Positions 1 through 11,129 of a stretch of 64,000 bases of DNA are shown here, piece by piece. The stretch is taken from contig CM075760.1 in NCBI GenBank assembly GCA_037974335.1, positions 15,990,059-16,054,058 of the forward strand, written 5' to 3'. Under the pieces are notes generated by a model that had not been told where the DNA came from, searched no databases, and saw nothing but the letters and a program-made list of their open reading frames with translations. The DNA comes from Prionace glauca (lineage: Eukaryota > Chordata > Chondrichthyes > Carcharhiniformes > Carcharhinidae). Both the position numbers and the translations under genes were made by a program. Positions within the stretch are counted from its first letter, which is position 1, and every line of letters starts with the position of its first letter.

Positions 1-29
1 CTTCCTGTTTGGCGTTCATAATGTAAGTA

Positions 30-346
30 ATAAAACAGCCTCACAGAGACAGAAGGAGTGACAGATCGAGAGAGTGGGCAATGTGATTAACAGTGAAAGT
101 GATAGAGAGACGGAGATTGACAGAGAGAGGGAAGGACAGAAAGACCTGGAGAGCGACAGATTTTGTAAGAGTTTATAATAGATACAGTGAAAAAAATACA
201 GAGGCAGACAGAGAGGAAGGACAAAGACAGAGAGAGACTCACAGAGTGAGAGAAACAGAGACAGCGAGTGGGGGAAACGGTGAGGTGGGTGGACACAGAA
301 TGAGAAACAGAGACATAGGAAGACAGTTGGGAGGATGTAATAGCAA
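30..346. repeat. Purine-rich (GA) low-complexity tract, left part
   Basis: Degenerate runs of GAGAGACAGAGA type with little else. The same kind of sequence resumes at 1379, so a LINE copy has split one purine tract in two. Long open frames read across it are composition artefacts (Ser/Leu/Cys-rich on one strand, Arg/Glu-rich on the other). Confidence 0.8.
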
Positions 347-1378
347 AGGGAGAGAACAAAGAACAAAGAACAACACAGCACGGGAAACAGGCCCTTCGGC
401 CCAACGAGCCCGCGCCGCCGTCCCATGGTCAGTGACCTATTCATGATTTTAGTCTATGCCTAATGTATGAGGATCAGGGAGGTCCAATATAGGGACAATT
501 TGTTACCCAATCAATCAGCCTAAAAGCACATTTTTGGGATGTGGGAGGAAACCGGAGCACCCGGAGGAAACCCACGCAACCACGGGGAGAACACGCAAAC
601 TCCCATGGACACAGGCCCAAATCCATGTGTCCGCACAGCAACAGAGATAGCCTCTGAGCTGTCATGATGCCCTCGAGATGGTCCAGTTTACGCACACCAA
701 CGACATGAAGCAGTAGGCAACTCCCGAAACAATATCCAAGAGCAGCCCACCACAACCTGCCGCCCGCATGCCCCTTGCTGGACTTAAATGCCTGTGGATA
801 AAAATTTCATTATTAAAGACTCTATATCCCTGAGGCTAAAACTGACCCCAAGCCTTCAATGCTTAATAAGGCCTGCTATATCCCCCTATATGTAAACCGC
901 TCATATGGCTGTCCAATGACTCTTGAACAACCGTACCGTGCCTGCTTCCACCACCTTACTCGGCAGTGCATTCCACATCCCCACTACCCTTTGTGTGAAA
1001 AACTGCCCTCTAATATTAGTCTTATATTTAGCCCCCTTCACCCTAAGCCCGTGACCCCTCGTTCTATCCATTTCTAATAGCGGAAAAAGCTTATCACCAT
1101 CTACTCTATCTGTCCCCTTCATAATCTTATAAACCTCTATTAGATCCCCCCTCAGCCGACGTCTCTCAAGGGAAAACAGCCCAAGTGCGTTCAATCTTTC
1201 CTCGTAAGACAGCCCTTCCATACCAGGCAACATCCTGGTAAATCTCCTCTGCACTCTCTCCAGGATCTCTACATCCTTCCGGTAGTACGGCGACCAGAAC
1301 TGGACGCAGTACTCCAGGTGAGGCCTAACCAACGTTCTATACAACTGCAACATCAGACTCCTACTCTTATAGGGAGAG
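347..1378 (-). mobile_element. CR1-type LINE, family B, copy B1 (5'-truncated)
   Basis: The 3' end, read on the minus strand, is near 355 with a TTCTTTGTTCTT tail next to the GGGCCGAAGGGCC motif. An untranslated stretch follows to about 900. An open frame at 901-1353 encodes the C-terminal part of the reverse transcriptase ORF, with LVRPHLEYCVQFWSP, VQRRFTRMLPGM and FFTQRVVGMWNALP. The copy starts abruptly near 1370. An 8-base AGGGAGAG occurs at 347-354 and 1371-1378 and could be a target-site duplication, but the surrounding sequence is low complexity. Family assignment rests on the protein motifs and 3' tail. Confidence 0.85.
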
Positions 1379-1745
1379 GGAGATTAAGAGGGAAAGGGAG
1401 ACAGAAAGGGAGGGCAGAAGGAAATAGTCAGAAACAAAGAGAAACAGAGACATACAGCGAGAGAGAGAGAGAGCATCAACGAATGGGAAAGAGTGAGCCT
1501 GAACGAGTATAATGGACAGAGGAAGCACAAAAAAAACGTAGTGAGGTAGAGGGAGAAAGAGCAATAAGAAAAGGGGGCAGAGACGATGAGGGAGGGAGAG
1601 AAAGATGGAAATGGAGCAGGACAAGGAGAGTGAGACTGAGAGGAGGCAGCAGGGACAGAGGAAGAGGATAGATAGAGGGAGGCTGAGGGTGAGGTACAGA
1701 GACAGTAAGAGAGACAGAGCAACGTATAGAGAAAGACAAAGGCAT
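1379..1745. repeat. Purine-rich (GA) low-complexity tract, right part
   Basis: Continuation of the GA-rich tract interrupted by LINE B1. Several overlapping minus-strand open frames here are leucine/serine-rich and have no recognisable domain. Confidence 0.8.
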
Positions 1746-2197
1746 GGATGCATTTGTGATCATCGACAACGTATTTGAAAGAACATTTTTGAGTCTGCTT
1801 CTTCGACTGACTGTAAGGATTAGAACAGACACGCGATTGAGAGCTCATGGTGAATAACATTGTTTCCAGTCTTTACCATTTTTAACCCGAATGTGTTTCT
1901 ACATGTTAGATATGAAACTAATATGTGGATTTTAAATCATTTGTGATGCTGTGACTCGATTGGTCCGTGGGAATAAAGTTCAGTGGAACTTGATTAATTC
2001 GCACACTTCTATTTATTTCCATGGTCCAAAGTTCTCCTTTTGCTCCAAGGAAATTCTGTCCTCTTTCCGAAGCTAGAATCAGCTCTCACAGTTCGGACCC
2101 ACTGCTAATAATTGGTCAGAAACAATGTAACACACAGAGAAATCAGACATTAATACAGATAATTCTGGTATAACAATCGGGTGGAGTTTTTTGGGAT
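1746..2197. other. Unassigned AT-rich sequence
   Basis: No gene, RNA or repeat that I can recognise on either strand. Confidence 0.5.
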
Positions 2198-2547
2198 ATA
2201 CCATAGAACCATAGAACCCTACAGTGCAGAAACAGGCCCTTCAGCCCATCGAGTCTGCACCGAACACAATCCAACCCAGACCCTATCCCCATATCCCTAC
2301 ACATTTTACCTGCTAATCCCTCTAACCTACACATCCCAGGATACTAAGGGGCAATTTTAACATAGCCAATGAACCTAACCCGCACATCTTTGGACTGTGG
2401 GAGGAAACCGGAGCACCCGGAGAAAACCCACGCAGACACGAGGAGAATGTGCAAACTCCACACAGGCAGTGACCCGAGCCGGGAATCGAACCCAGGACCC
2501 TGGAGCTGTGAAGCAGCAGTGCTAACCACTGTGCTACCGTGCCGCCC
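2198..2547 (-). mobile_element. HE1-type tRNA-derived SINE, near full length
   Basis: Read on the minus strand it opens with GGGCGGCACGGTAGCACAG and GTGGTTAGCACTG (A-box region) and has a B box GGTTCGATTCC (2482-2492). A long conserved body follows, ending in GACTCGATGGGCTGAAGGGCC and a GGTTCTATGG repeat tail at the left edge. This arrangement (tRNA-like head, conserved centre, LINE-like tail) is that of the elasmobranch HE1 SINEs. The tail resembles CR1 3' ends, so CR1 machinery probably mobilised it. Confidence 0.85.
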
Positions 2548-2769
2548 TAATATGACGTCTCTGATTGAGGCAGTTAATGCTATCCAATCCGGGAGCCCTG
2601 CAGACATATATAATATGGTGTGTCTAGGTTACCGGAAATCAGGGTGTGTACACTCGGAGTGTGTTTTTTTTTCACTTGACGATTACTAGAGAAACTTAGC
2701 TAATGTTCTGGGTACCCTGGTTCCAATCTCCAATGGTGGAGAGTGAATAAGTATATCTGGAATTCAGAA
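2548..2769. other. Unassigned sequence
   Basis: No feature recognised; contains a short T run near 2660. Confidence 0.4.
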
Positions 2770-2935
2770 TCAGCTGGTGATCATAAGAAAACATTTTTGG
2801 AAAAAAAAACCCATCTGGTTCACCACTGTCCCAGGGAAGGAAATCTGTCGTCCTTCTGTGGTCAGGACTAATTATGACTCCAGGGCCACGGCAATGTGGT
2901 TGACAGTTAATTGTCCCCTGAACATCGGCAACTCG
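2770..2935 (-). repeat. Dispersed repeat R1, reverse copy
   Basis: Carries GGAAGGAAATCTGTCGTCC, GACTCCAGGGCCACGGCAA and GTGGTTGACAGTTAATTG. These match, in reverse, the repeat at 58860-59060 (GGAGTCACATGTAGGCCAG and neighbours). It is a middle-repetitive element of unknown class and shows no coding potential. Confidence 0.65.
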
Positions 2936-2984
2936 ACAGCAGAGCCGCGAAGGCAGATGCCTTGAGTTGGTTACAATTAACAGA

Positions 2985-3525
2985 CACTTGTTGTATTCCC
3001 AATGGAAGAGACGCTAATCATGAACGTTCTCAAAATTCTCCCAGTGGCAGCCAATAATATTCGGCTGTGGAGGCAATATTACCCCGTCCTGAATAAACTG
3101 AAGGAGCAAGTGCTGCAGGGGGAAACTAAAAGGCCGTTACAGCCTGAATTGCACCCACATTGGAGTGGCAGAGAGCAGCTGATTGTGGAAGATGACACAC
3201 GCCTATGGGTTCAAGAGTGTCATCCTGAGCGAGGATCGCCATCCCATCCTGGCTGATCTTTACCATGGCCACCATGGCCACAAACTGAAGGTCCTCCAAA
3301 TTGCCATGCCTGATTTCCAGGTATGGATACAAATATTTGTCCGTGGGTCAGTGTTGGCAATATCAACAAGGGCAGAACTGTTACCAGTCATTACTCTTCT
3401 CATTTGGGAATGGGCGGGATGGCCATAGACGTGGTTGCACATGGACAGTGTCGGACTGTTCATGGGCTCTATGTTCCTGATAATGGTAGATGCTGATTCA
3501 AAATGGATGGCCATACACAGGGTGA
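2985..3525 (+). mobile_element. Gypsy (Ty3)-type LTR retrotransposon fossil, pol fragment
   Basis: Translations on the plus strand resemble the region between the RNase H end and the integrase of Gypsy-type elements: the spacer before the integrase, the zinc-binding part, and the start of the catalytic core (a DADSKW-like stretch near 3490). It is broken in several places and has no LTR attached. It appears old. The assignment rests on family resemblance of short peptide stretches only. Confidence 0.6.
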
Positions 3526-3564
3526 GTTAATCAAACACAAGGACAAGAGTAGAGAAACTTTATG

Positions 3565-3655
3565 CTATGAGAAACATGCAGATAAGCTTCAGTGTGATTT
3601 GAACAGGCTCAATGTGAGGGCATGTGCAAAGCAGTTGAACTAAAAGGTGGGTAAG
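3565..3655 (+). mobile_element. LINE family C, left piece of an interrupted copy
   Basis: GAACAGGCTCAATGTGAGGG and CATGTGCAAAGCAGTTG match the family C copy at 46960-47060. There the match continues directly into the sequence found here at 8306. The two halves are therefore one older copy split by LINE B2. Confidence 0.7.
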
Positions 3656-6600
3656 AACAAAAGAACAAAGAACAACCCAGCACGGGAAACAGGCCCTTCG
3701 GCCCAACAAGCCTGCGCCGCCGCATCACCCTGCACCTATTCTACCCTGCGTGTCTACGAATAAAACCCCCCACTTAGCCAGATTCAGGGGAGAATAGTGT
3801 CAATTTGGTAAAACCAATCAGCCTAAGAGCACATCTTTGGGGTGTGGGAGGAAACCGGAGCGCCCGGAGGAAACCCACGCAACCACAGGGAGAATGCACA
3901 AACTCCCACAGACACAGGCCCAAATCCATGTATCTGCACAGCTAGCAGTGCTAGTCACCGAGCTGTTGCGGCGCCCTTCTACCGGTCCAGGATCAAACAC
4001 ACACACCGACACGAAGTACTAGGCCACTCCCGGAACCTCCAAGAGCAGCCCACGCACGACCCACCGTGTGCATGCCCCTCGTTTGACAACGAGGTGGACC
4101 TCCACCTGCGGAATAAAAGACAAAAACGTTAATCACAAGACTGCCTTTCCGGTGTCTCCCGAGGTTCTAACCCTTATTTAATATCCCCTACCATAACCCT
4201 CTATCCTCGTTTCACTCATGTGCCTATCTAACTGAACCTTAAACGAGTCCAACGTTCCCGCCTCCACCACCCTACTCGGTAGCGCGTTCCATACCCCTAC
4301 AACTCTCTGCGTAAAGAACCTTCCTCTCATATAAGAACATAAAAACATAAGAAATAGGAGCAGGAGTAGGCCATCTAGCCCTTCGAGCCTGCCCCGCCAT
4401 TCAATAAGATCATGGCTGATCTGTCGTGGCTCAGCTCCACCTTCCCGCCCTCTCCCCATAACCCTTAATCCCTTCTCTTATCAAAAACCCATCAACCCGC
4501 TTCTTAAAAATATTTAGCGAGGCAGCCTCCACCACTTCAACGGGCAGAGAATTCCAGAGATTCACCACCCTTTGAGTGAAGAAGTTCCTCCTCAACTCTG
4601 TTCTAAACCGCCTCCCCTTTATCTTGAGGCTGTGCCCCCTAGTCCTACTGTCTTTTTTGAGCGGGAAGAGTCTCTCCACCTCTATCCTATCCATCCCATT
4701 CATCATCTTATACGTCTCAATGAGATCTCCCCTCATTCTTCTAAACTCTAACGAGTACAAGCCTAGTTTATTCAGCCTCTCCTCATAGCTCAATCCCCTC
4801 AACTCTGGTATCAGCCTAGCAAACCTCCTATGCACTCCCTCCAGGGCCAAAATATCCTTGCGCAGGTGCAGCGCCCAAAACTGCACACAGTACTCCAGCT
4901 GCGGCCTCACCAATGCCCTATACAGCTGCAGCAAGACCTCCCTACGTTTATATTCAATTCCCCTCGCTATGAAGGCCAGCATCCCATTCCAAATCCCATA
5001 TCCAAATTATATCTCTCCCCCCTCACCCTTAAATCATGTCCTCTTGTATTTGTAACCAATCTAGGGAGCAGTCTCTCACTATTGACTCTGTCTATTCCCT
5101 TCAGTATCTTATATACCTCTATCATGTCCCCCCTCAATCTTCGTCTTTCCAAGGAGAACAGTCCCGGTTTCTCCAACCTTTCCTCGTACCCCAGCCCCTT
5201 CATGCCATGCAACATCCTGGTAAACCTCCTTTGCACCCTTTCCAGAGCCTCCCCATCCTTCCGGTAGTAAGGTGACCAGAACTGGACGCAGTACTCCAAA
5301 TGCGGTCTAACCAACGTTCTATACAACTGAAGCATTAGACGGCAGCTTTTAAACTCTATACCCCTTCCTATAAAGGCTAGCATTCCATAAGCCTTCCTGA
5401 CAACATTCTTCACTTGTGTTGCAACCTTCATGGATTTGTAAACCTGCACTCTCAGGTCCCTCTGTGTTTCTATACTCCTAATTTGTCTACCTTTAATCAC
5501 ATAGCTCCTCTCTACATTATTCCTTCCAAAATGCATCACCTCGCATTTGTCAGGATTAAATTCCATCTGCCACCTACCTGCCCAAAGCACCAACCTATCT
5601 ATATCCTGTATCACCTCACAATCCACTTTGGTACCCGCCATCCCTGCCATCTTGGTGTCATCAGCAAACTTGCTCTTCACACCACCTACGCTCTCATCCA
5701 AGTCATTTAAGTAGACTACAAAGAGGAGAGGTCCCAGTACTGAACCCTGCGGCACACCACTGGTCACTGGCCTCCAGTCGGACAAAGTCCCCTCCACTAC
5801 TACCCTCTGTCTCCTATTACCCAGCCAGTTCTCAATCCACCTAGCTACCTGACCTCGTATCCCATGCGCCTTAACCTTTTCTGCCAGCCTACCATGAGGG
5901 ACTTTGTCAAATGCCTTACTGAAATCCATATAGATGACGTCAACCGTTTTTGTCACCTCCTCAAAGAATTCCACCAGATTCGTAAGGCAAGACCTCCCTC
6001 TAACAAAGCCATGTTGCGTATCCCCAATCAGACTGCAACGCTCCAAATGCTCATACATCCTACCCCTAAGTACTTTTTCCATTAATTTCCCTACCACCGA
6101 TGTCAAACTCACCGGCCTATAATTTCTAGGGTTCTCCCTGCTACCTTTTTTGAACAGCGGTACCACATTTGCTACCCTCCAGTCTTCTGGGACCTCACCT
6201 GTGTCCAAAGAAGAGACAAAGATTTGCGCCAGAGGCCCAGCAATTTCATCTTTCACCTCCCTAAGCAGCCTGGGATAAATACCATCAGGCCCCGGAGCTT
6301 TATCCATCCTTACGCTACCTAAAAGCCCTAGCACTTCCTCCCTCGTAATAGATATTTCCTGCAGCTGATCCTCAGCTCCCTCAAACAGACCGCACGATTC
6401 CGAACCTCTCTCCTTCGTGAATACCGACACAAAGTATTCATTCAGGAGCTCCCCCATTCCCTCCGACTCAATACATATCTCCCCACTTTTGTCCCTAAGA
6501 GGACCAATTTTCCCTCTAACTACTCTCTTGCTCCTAATATAGGAATAAAATGCCTTCGGATTTTCCTTAATCCTACCAGCCAAATCCATTTCCTGCCCTC

Positions 6601-8305
6601 TCTTCGCCCTTCTAATTCCCCTTTTTAGCTCCCTCCTACTCTCTCTATATTCCTCCAGCGCACTCTTGTACCCAATCGTTTCGACCTAACATACGCCTCC
6701 CTCTTCTTCCTGACCAAGTCTTCGATACCCCCTGTAATCCTTCCCATCCTTCCGCTTAACCGGAACATACCTCCCCTGCAACCATTTCATTTTGCCCTTA
6801 AAAGCCTCCCACTTGCCAACCGTGGACTTGCCAGCTAACAGTCCCTCCCAATCAGTGTCCTGCAGCTCCCTTCTAATTCTGCCATAGTTCCCCTTTCCCC
6901 AGTTCAGCACACTCCCGTTCGGCCGGCACTCGTCCCTTTCCATTTTTATCCTAAAGTAGACGGACTTGTGGTCACTATTAGCCACATGTTCGCCTACCTC
7001 TACCTCACCCACCTGCCCCGGCTCGTTTCCCAACACTAAATCCAGTATAGCCCCTCTCCTAGTCGGACTGGTTACATACTGCTCTAGAGACTCTTCCAAA
7101 ACACATTTCACAAACTCCTCTCCCTCCGTACCCCCAGCTCTAGGCCCCCTCCAATTCACTCCAGGAAGATTAAAGTCCCCCACTACAAACACCCTATTCT
7201 TCCTGCACCTATCCAAAATGCCCCTGCAAATGCTTTCCTCCACTGACCTCGGGCTGTTGGGTGGCCTATAATACACCCCTAGCAACGTATCCCTCCCTTT
7301 TTATTCCTCAACTCCACCCACAGTGACTCAATCCCTATCTCTTCTATATTGTCCTCCCTCTGCACTACTGTGATGTTTTCCTTTACCAACAGTGCCACCC
7401 CTCCACCTCTCTTCAACCCTCCTCTGTCACACCTAAAATACTTATACCCAGGAACATTCAGCTGTCAGTCCTGCCCTTCCCTTAACCATGTCTCTGCTAC
7501 ACCCACCACATCTAACTGCCTCACAAACATCAAGGCCCTAAGCTCATCCATTTTCCCTGCCACACTCCTAGCATTAAAACAGACACAGTTCAACCCACAA
7601 GTGTCCCTCGGAACCTCCTTCTCCCTGATACTTTTTCTTTCACCCGACTCTCTCCCACCCACCTCCCCACCACCCCTCCATATTAGTTTAAATCCTTCAT
7701 AAACACCCCAGCTAACCTCCCCGCTAAGACATTAGTTCCCCTGCCGTTCAAATTCTCCCCACCCCTCCTGTACAATTGCCCTTCTCTCCTAAACACCTCC
7801 CAGTGATCCACAAAAGTAAAGCCCTCCACCCTACACCAATCCCTCAACCATGCATTCAGCTGCATGATCTCGTCATTCTTTGCCCTGCTGGTGCAGGGCA
7901 ACAACCCAGAGAGTGCCACCCTGGAGGCCCTACTCTTTAGTTCGGCCCCCAACTCCCTAAATTGCCTATGGACCTCAACCCTACTTCTCCTTCCTATGTC
8001 CCCCTCCCCTACATGTACTATGACCTCAGCCTGTGCCCCCTCCCCTTTCAAAATTCCCTCTACCCTGTCCGTTACATCCTTGACCCCTGCTCCAGGAAGG
8101 CAGACCACCATCCTGGAGTCACGCCTCTGTCCACAGAACCTCCTATCGATACCTCTGACCCTCCCGTCCCCTACCACTATCACCTTGCTAGCCCCCTTCT
8201 GTCCCTCTAAGTCAGTCACCTCCTCCTGCCTACCTTTCTGTGCCCCTGTCGACGAACCATGGGGGGCCTCTGGGGAGGCCGGGGGACCCTGACTACTCTT
8301 GAGTA
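3656..8305 (-). mobile_element. CR1-type LINE, family B, copy B2 (most complete in window; contains nested A1)
   Basis: Read 5' to 3' on the minus strand. ORF1 C-terminal part at 8300-7683 looks like the SGNH-esterase-type domain of CR1 ORF1 (VIVVGDGRVRG, ending VDHWEVF). The AP endonuclease spans 7665-6690 with NARSVAGK, ETWL, VVGDFNLPGVNW and SDHKSV motifs, split over three frames. The reverse transcriptase at 6589-4990 is one open frame with MDFSKAFDKVP (motif A), SGVPQGSVLGP (motif B) and KFADDTK (motif C). The ORF end is at 4328-4178 and a 3' UTR runs to the TTCTTTG tail at 3656. It is truncated in ORF1 at its 5' end. GTAAG (3651) and TATAAG (8304) are a weak target-duplication candidate. 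Confidence 0.88.
4330..4985 (-). mobile_element. CR1-type LINE, family A, copy A1, nested inside B2
   Basis: Minus-strand family A 3' end, from MLAFIARGIEYK through LVRPQLEYCVQFWA and FFTQRVVNLWNSLPVEVVEA to the tail AGAACATAAAAACATAAG. It interrupts the family B reading frame: B2 reads ...ERYNLDM up to 4990 and resumes as MRGRFFTQRVVGVWN at 4328. The uninterrupted B1 copy confirms that the two B segments belong together. Confidence 0.9.
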
Positions 8306-9285
8306 TAAGTGTGAGGTTATCACTTTGCAGCAATAATAGGAAGACAGATTATTATCTGAATGGGTGTAATTTGAGAGAGGTGGATACACAGCGAGACCTT
8401 GGCGTCCCCATGCATCAGGAGCTGAAAGTAAGCGCTCATGTACAACAGGCAGTAAAGAAGGCCAATGGTATGATAACCTTCAAAAGGATAAGATCTAACG
8501 ACAGAAATAGAGATGTGTTTATGCAGTTGTACAGGAAATTGCTGAGGCCACACTTCGATATTGTGTGCAGTTTTGATTTCATTATTTGGGGAAGGATGTC
8601 CCTGCTACAGAGGGACTGTGCATGCATCAATGACTGAAAGTTAGTGCGCATGTACAACAGCAATAATGAAGGCCAATGGTATGCTGGCCTTCAAAGGAAG
8701 AAGATCTGAGTACAGGAATAGAGATGTATTACTGCAGTTATACAGGACATTGCTGAGGCCACACTTCGAGGATTGTGTGCAATTTTGATGTCCTTATCTG
8801 AGGAAGGATGTCCTTGCATTAGAAGGAGTACAGTGACTGTTTACCAGACTGATTCCTGAGATGACAATCTGTGATATAAAGAGCGACTAAGTCAGTTAGG
8901 ATTTTATTCATTGGAGTTTATTAGAGTTAAACTTACAATATTGGAACAGGTTTAGACAGGGGAGATTCCGAAAGAATACCCCGATGCTTAGGAAATTGTG
9001 GACTAAGTTTCATGGTTTGAGGATAAGCTTCAACTTCTTAGAACAGAGAGGAGAGAAATTTCTCCACCTAGATACAGAAAGTAGCTGAGGCCAAAATCTT
9101 TCGTGATTTCAAGAAGATATGATGTATAACTCTTGTGGCTAAAGTGATTACGGGATCTGGGAGGAAGGGTTAGTTAGGGTATTGAAGTTGATGATCACCT
9201 ATGACCAAACTGAATGGCGGAGCAGGCTCGAAGGCCTGAATCGCCCAGTCCTGCTTTTACCATATTTCAATATTTCTATGATTGT
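8306..9285 (+). mobile_element. LINE family C, right piece with an internal duplication
   Basis: Degraded RT-end sequence (YYLNGCNLREVDTQRDLGV, AHVQQAVKKANGM, ATTGCTGAGGCCACACTTCG). A block of about 200 bases recurs: CATGTACAACAG...AAGGCCAATGGTATG at 8437-8475 and again at 8650-8684. This suggests two abutting copies or a local duplication. The 3' end is GGCGGAGCAGGCTCGAAGG followed by TTTCAATATTTCTATG. Confidence 0.75.
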
Positions 9286-9401
9286 GAAGCTGAGGTGAGT
9301 TTGTACATGATTTGTGTCCCAACATTGTGCAACTTTGAGCCTTGTCTGAGTCCGAAACGTGTGTGAATCTGAACCAGGTCTCTGTCTGAAACTGAATGGG
9401 C
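9286..9401. other. Unassigned spacer before minisatellite
   Basis: No feature recognised. Confidence 0.4.
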
Positions 9402-9790
9402 CTGAGCCTGGTGCGGGCCCGATCCTGGTGCGGGCCCGAGCCTGGTGCGGGCCCGAGCCTGGTGCAGGCCCCAGCCTGGTGCAGGCCCGAGCCTGGTGCG
9501 GGCCCGATCCTGGTGCGGGCCCGAGCCTGGTGCAGGCCCCAGCCTGGTGCAGGCCTGAGCCTGGTGCGGGCCCGATCCTGGTGCGGGCCCGATCCTGGTG
9601 CGGGCCCGAGCCTGGTGCAGGCCCCAGCCTGGTGCAGGCCCCAGCCTGGTGCGGGCCCGATCCTGGTGCGGGCCCGAGCCTGATGCAGGCCCCAGCCTGG
9701 TGCAGGCCTGAGCCTGGTGCGGGCCCGATCCTGGTGCGGGCCCGAGCCTGGTGCGGGCCCGAGCCTGCTGTGGGCCCGAGTCTGGTATGG
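9402..9790. repeat. GC-rich 18-bp minisatellite
   Basis: About 21 copies of GGGCCCGAGCCTGGTGCG, with GAG/GAT/CAG variants. Every second unit tends to alternate, giving a weak 36-bp higher period. Because 18 is a multiple of three, several frames stay open on both strands (up to 191 codons). These are repeat artefacts. Confidence 0.92.
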
Positions 9791-10860
9791 GCCCTCTCGA
9801 CATGAATGCCAGCGTCCCATTTGCCTTTCCAACTGCCGATTAACTTCAGGTTAACCTTTGTAGAATCTTGAACAACGACTCCTAAATGTCATTGCGCACC
9901 TGATTTTCTAAGTATTTCCCCATTTAGAAAACTCGATGCCTCCACTCCTCCTTTCAAAGTGCATAATCTCACACTTTTCCTCATTGAGACGTATAAGATG
10001 ATGAATGGGATGGATAGGATAGAGGTGGAGAGACTGTTCCCGCTCAAAAAAGACAGTAGGACTAGGGGGCACAGCCTCAAGATAAAGGGGGGGCGGTTTA
10101 GAACAGAGTTGAGGAGGAACTTCTTCACTCAAAGGGTGGTGAATCTCTGGAATTCTCTGCCCGTTGAAGTGGTGGAGGCTGCCTCGCTAAATATTTTTAA
10201 GAAACGGGTTGATGGGTTTTTGATAAGAGAAGGGATTAAGGGTTATGGGGAGAGGGCGGGAAGGTGGAGCTGAGTCACGACAGATCAGCCATGATCTTAT
10301 TGAATGGCGGGGCAGGCTCGAAGGGCCAGATGGCCTACTCCTGCTCCTATTTCTTATGTTCTTATGTTCTTATCTGCCACCTCTTTGCTCACTCCCTAAC
10401 CTGGCCAAGTCCTTCACCAAATCTCATCCACCCCAACTCCCCGACATCCTCATTACTCCCTGTCACGCTGCATATCTTTGTATCATCTGCAAATTTAGCA
10501 ACCGTGCCTTCATTTTGTTCTTCCAAATCATTAATGTATATTGTGAAAAGTTGTGTTCCCAGCACCGACCTCTGAGACACACCAGTAGTCACTGGCTGCC
10601 ATCCTGAAAACAGATCCCTTCATCCTCACTCTGTGCCTTCTGCCAGTCAGCCAATCCTCTATCCATGCCAGGATCTTTCTCTCAACACCCTTGACACATC
10701 TTATTTAGAAGTCTCTTCTGCAGCGCCTTATCAATGGCCTTCTGCAAATCGAAATAAATCAGGTTCAGTGGTTCTCCCTATCTAGCTTCCTTGTTACGTC
10801 CTCGAAGAACTCTAACAGATTTGTCAGACATGAGCTCCCTTGACAAAGCCGAACTGTCTC
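9791..10860 (-). mobile_element. LINE family D (CR1-type), interrupted by A2
   Basis: Minus-strand RT fragments: CQGSSCLTNLLEFFEDVTRK near 10800, then VSQRSVLGTQLFTIYINDLE and KFADDTKI near 10490-10580, then after the interruption EEKCEIMHFERR near 9950. The order is correct for one RT with a foreign segment at about 9974-10374. Frames are broken, so this is an old copy. Confidence 0.75.
9974..10374 (+). mobile_element. LINE family A, copy A2, nested inside LINE D
   Basis: Starts abruptly at GAGACGTATAAGATGATGAA and runs through FRTELRRNFFTQRVVNLWNS and VEAASLNIFKKRVDGFLIRE to TTCTTATGTTCTTATGTTCTTAT. The open frame ends at 10273. It is almost identical to the ends of A3 and A7, hence a young, strongly 5'-truncated insertion. 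Confidence 0.9.
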
Positions 10861-11129
10861 AGTGCTATGGTGAAGTTGTACGAATGAAGTAATAGCATGA
10901 TGGGAAAGTTGGACAACTATTTGGTAGAAAGAAAAATGAAAGCTGACTCTGTGTAACCTAAGACATGAATAGGACCAGAGGAGGCCAAGACCTGATAAGG
11001 CTGACTCCATATAACCTAGGGCTGTATGTGTAAGGCAAGGTAAGATCAGGGATGAAGGAGTCACCAACCTTTCTCTGTTCTATCAAAGGACAAGACATAA
11101 GTATGAATGGTGAGACAAAGAGTTCTAGG
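10861..11129. other. Unassigned sequence with an internal near-repeat
   Basis: GCTGACTCTGTGTAACCTA (10942) and GCTGACTCCATATAACCTA (11000) form a spaced pair. No gene recognised. Confidence 0.4.

Noticed and set aside
1367-1860. Long Leu/Ser-rich open frames on the minus strand
   Set aside because: They are read from GA-rich low-complexity DNA, with no domain or start context.
4967-6589. 540-codon reverse-transcriptase frame as a host gene
   Set aside because: It belongs to LINE B2 with the usual CR1 order of domains; no host-type exon structure.
9257-9832. 175-191 codon repetitive protein on either strand
   Set aside because: An 18-bp minisatellite stays open in several frames by unit length alone.
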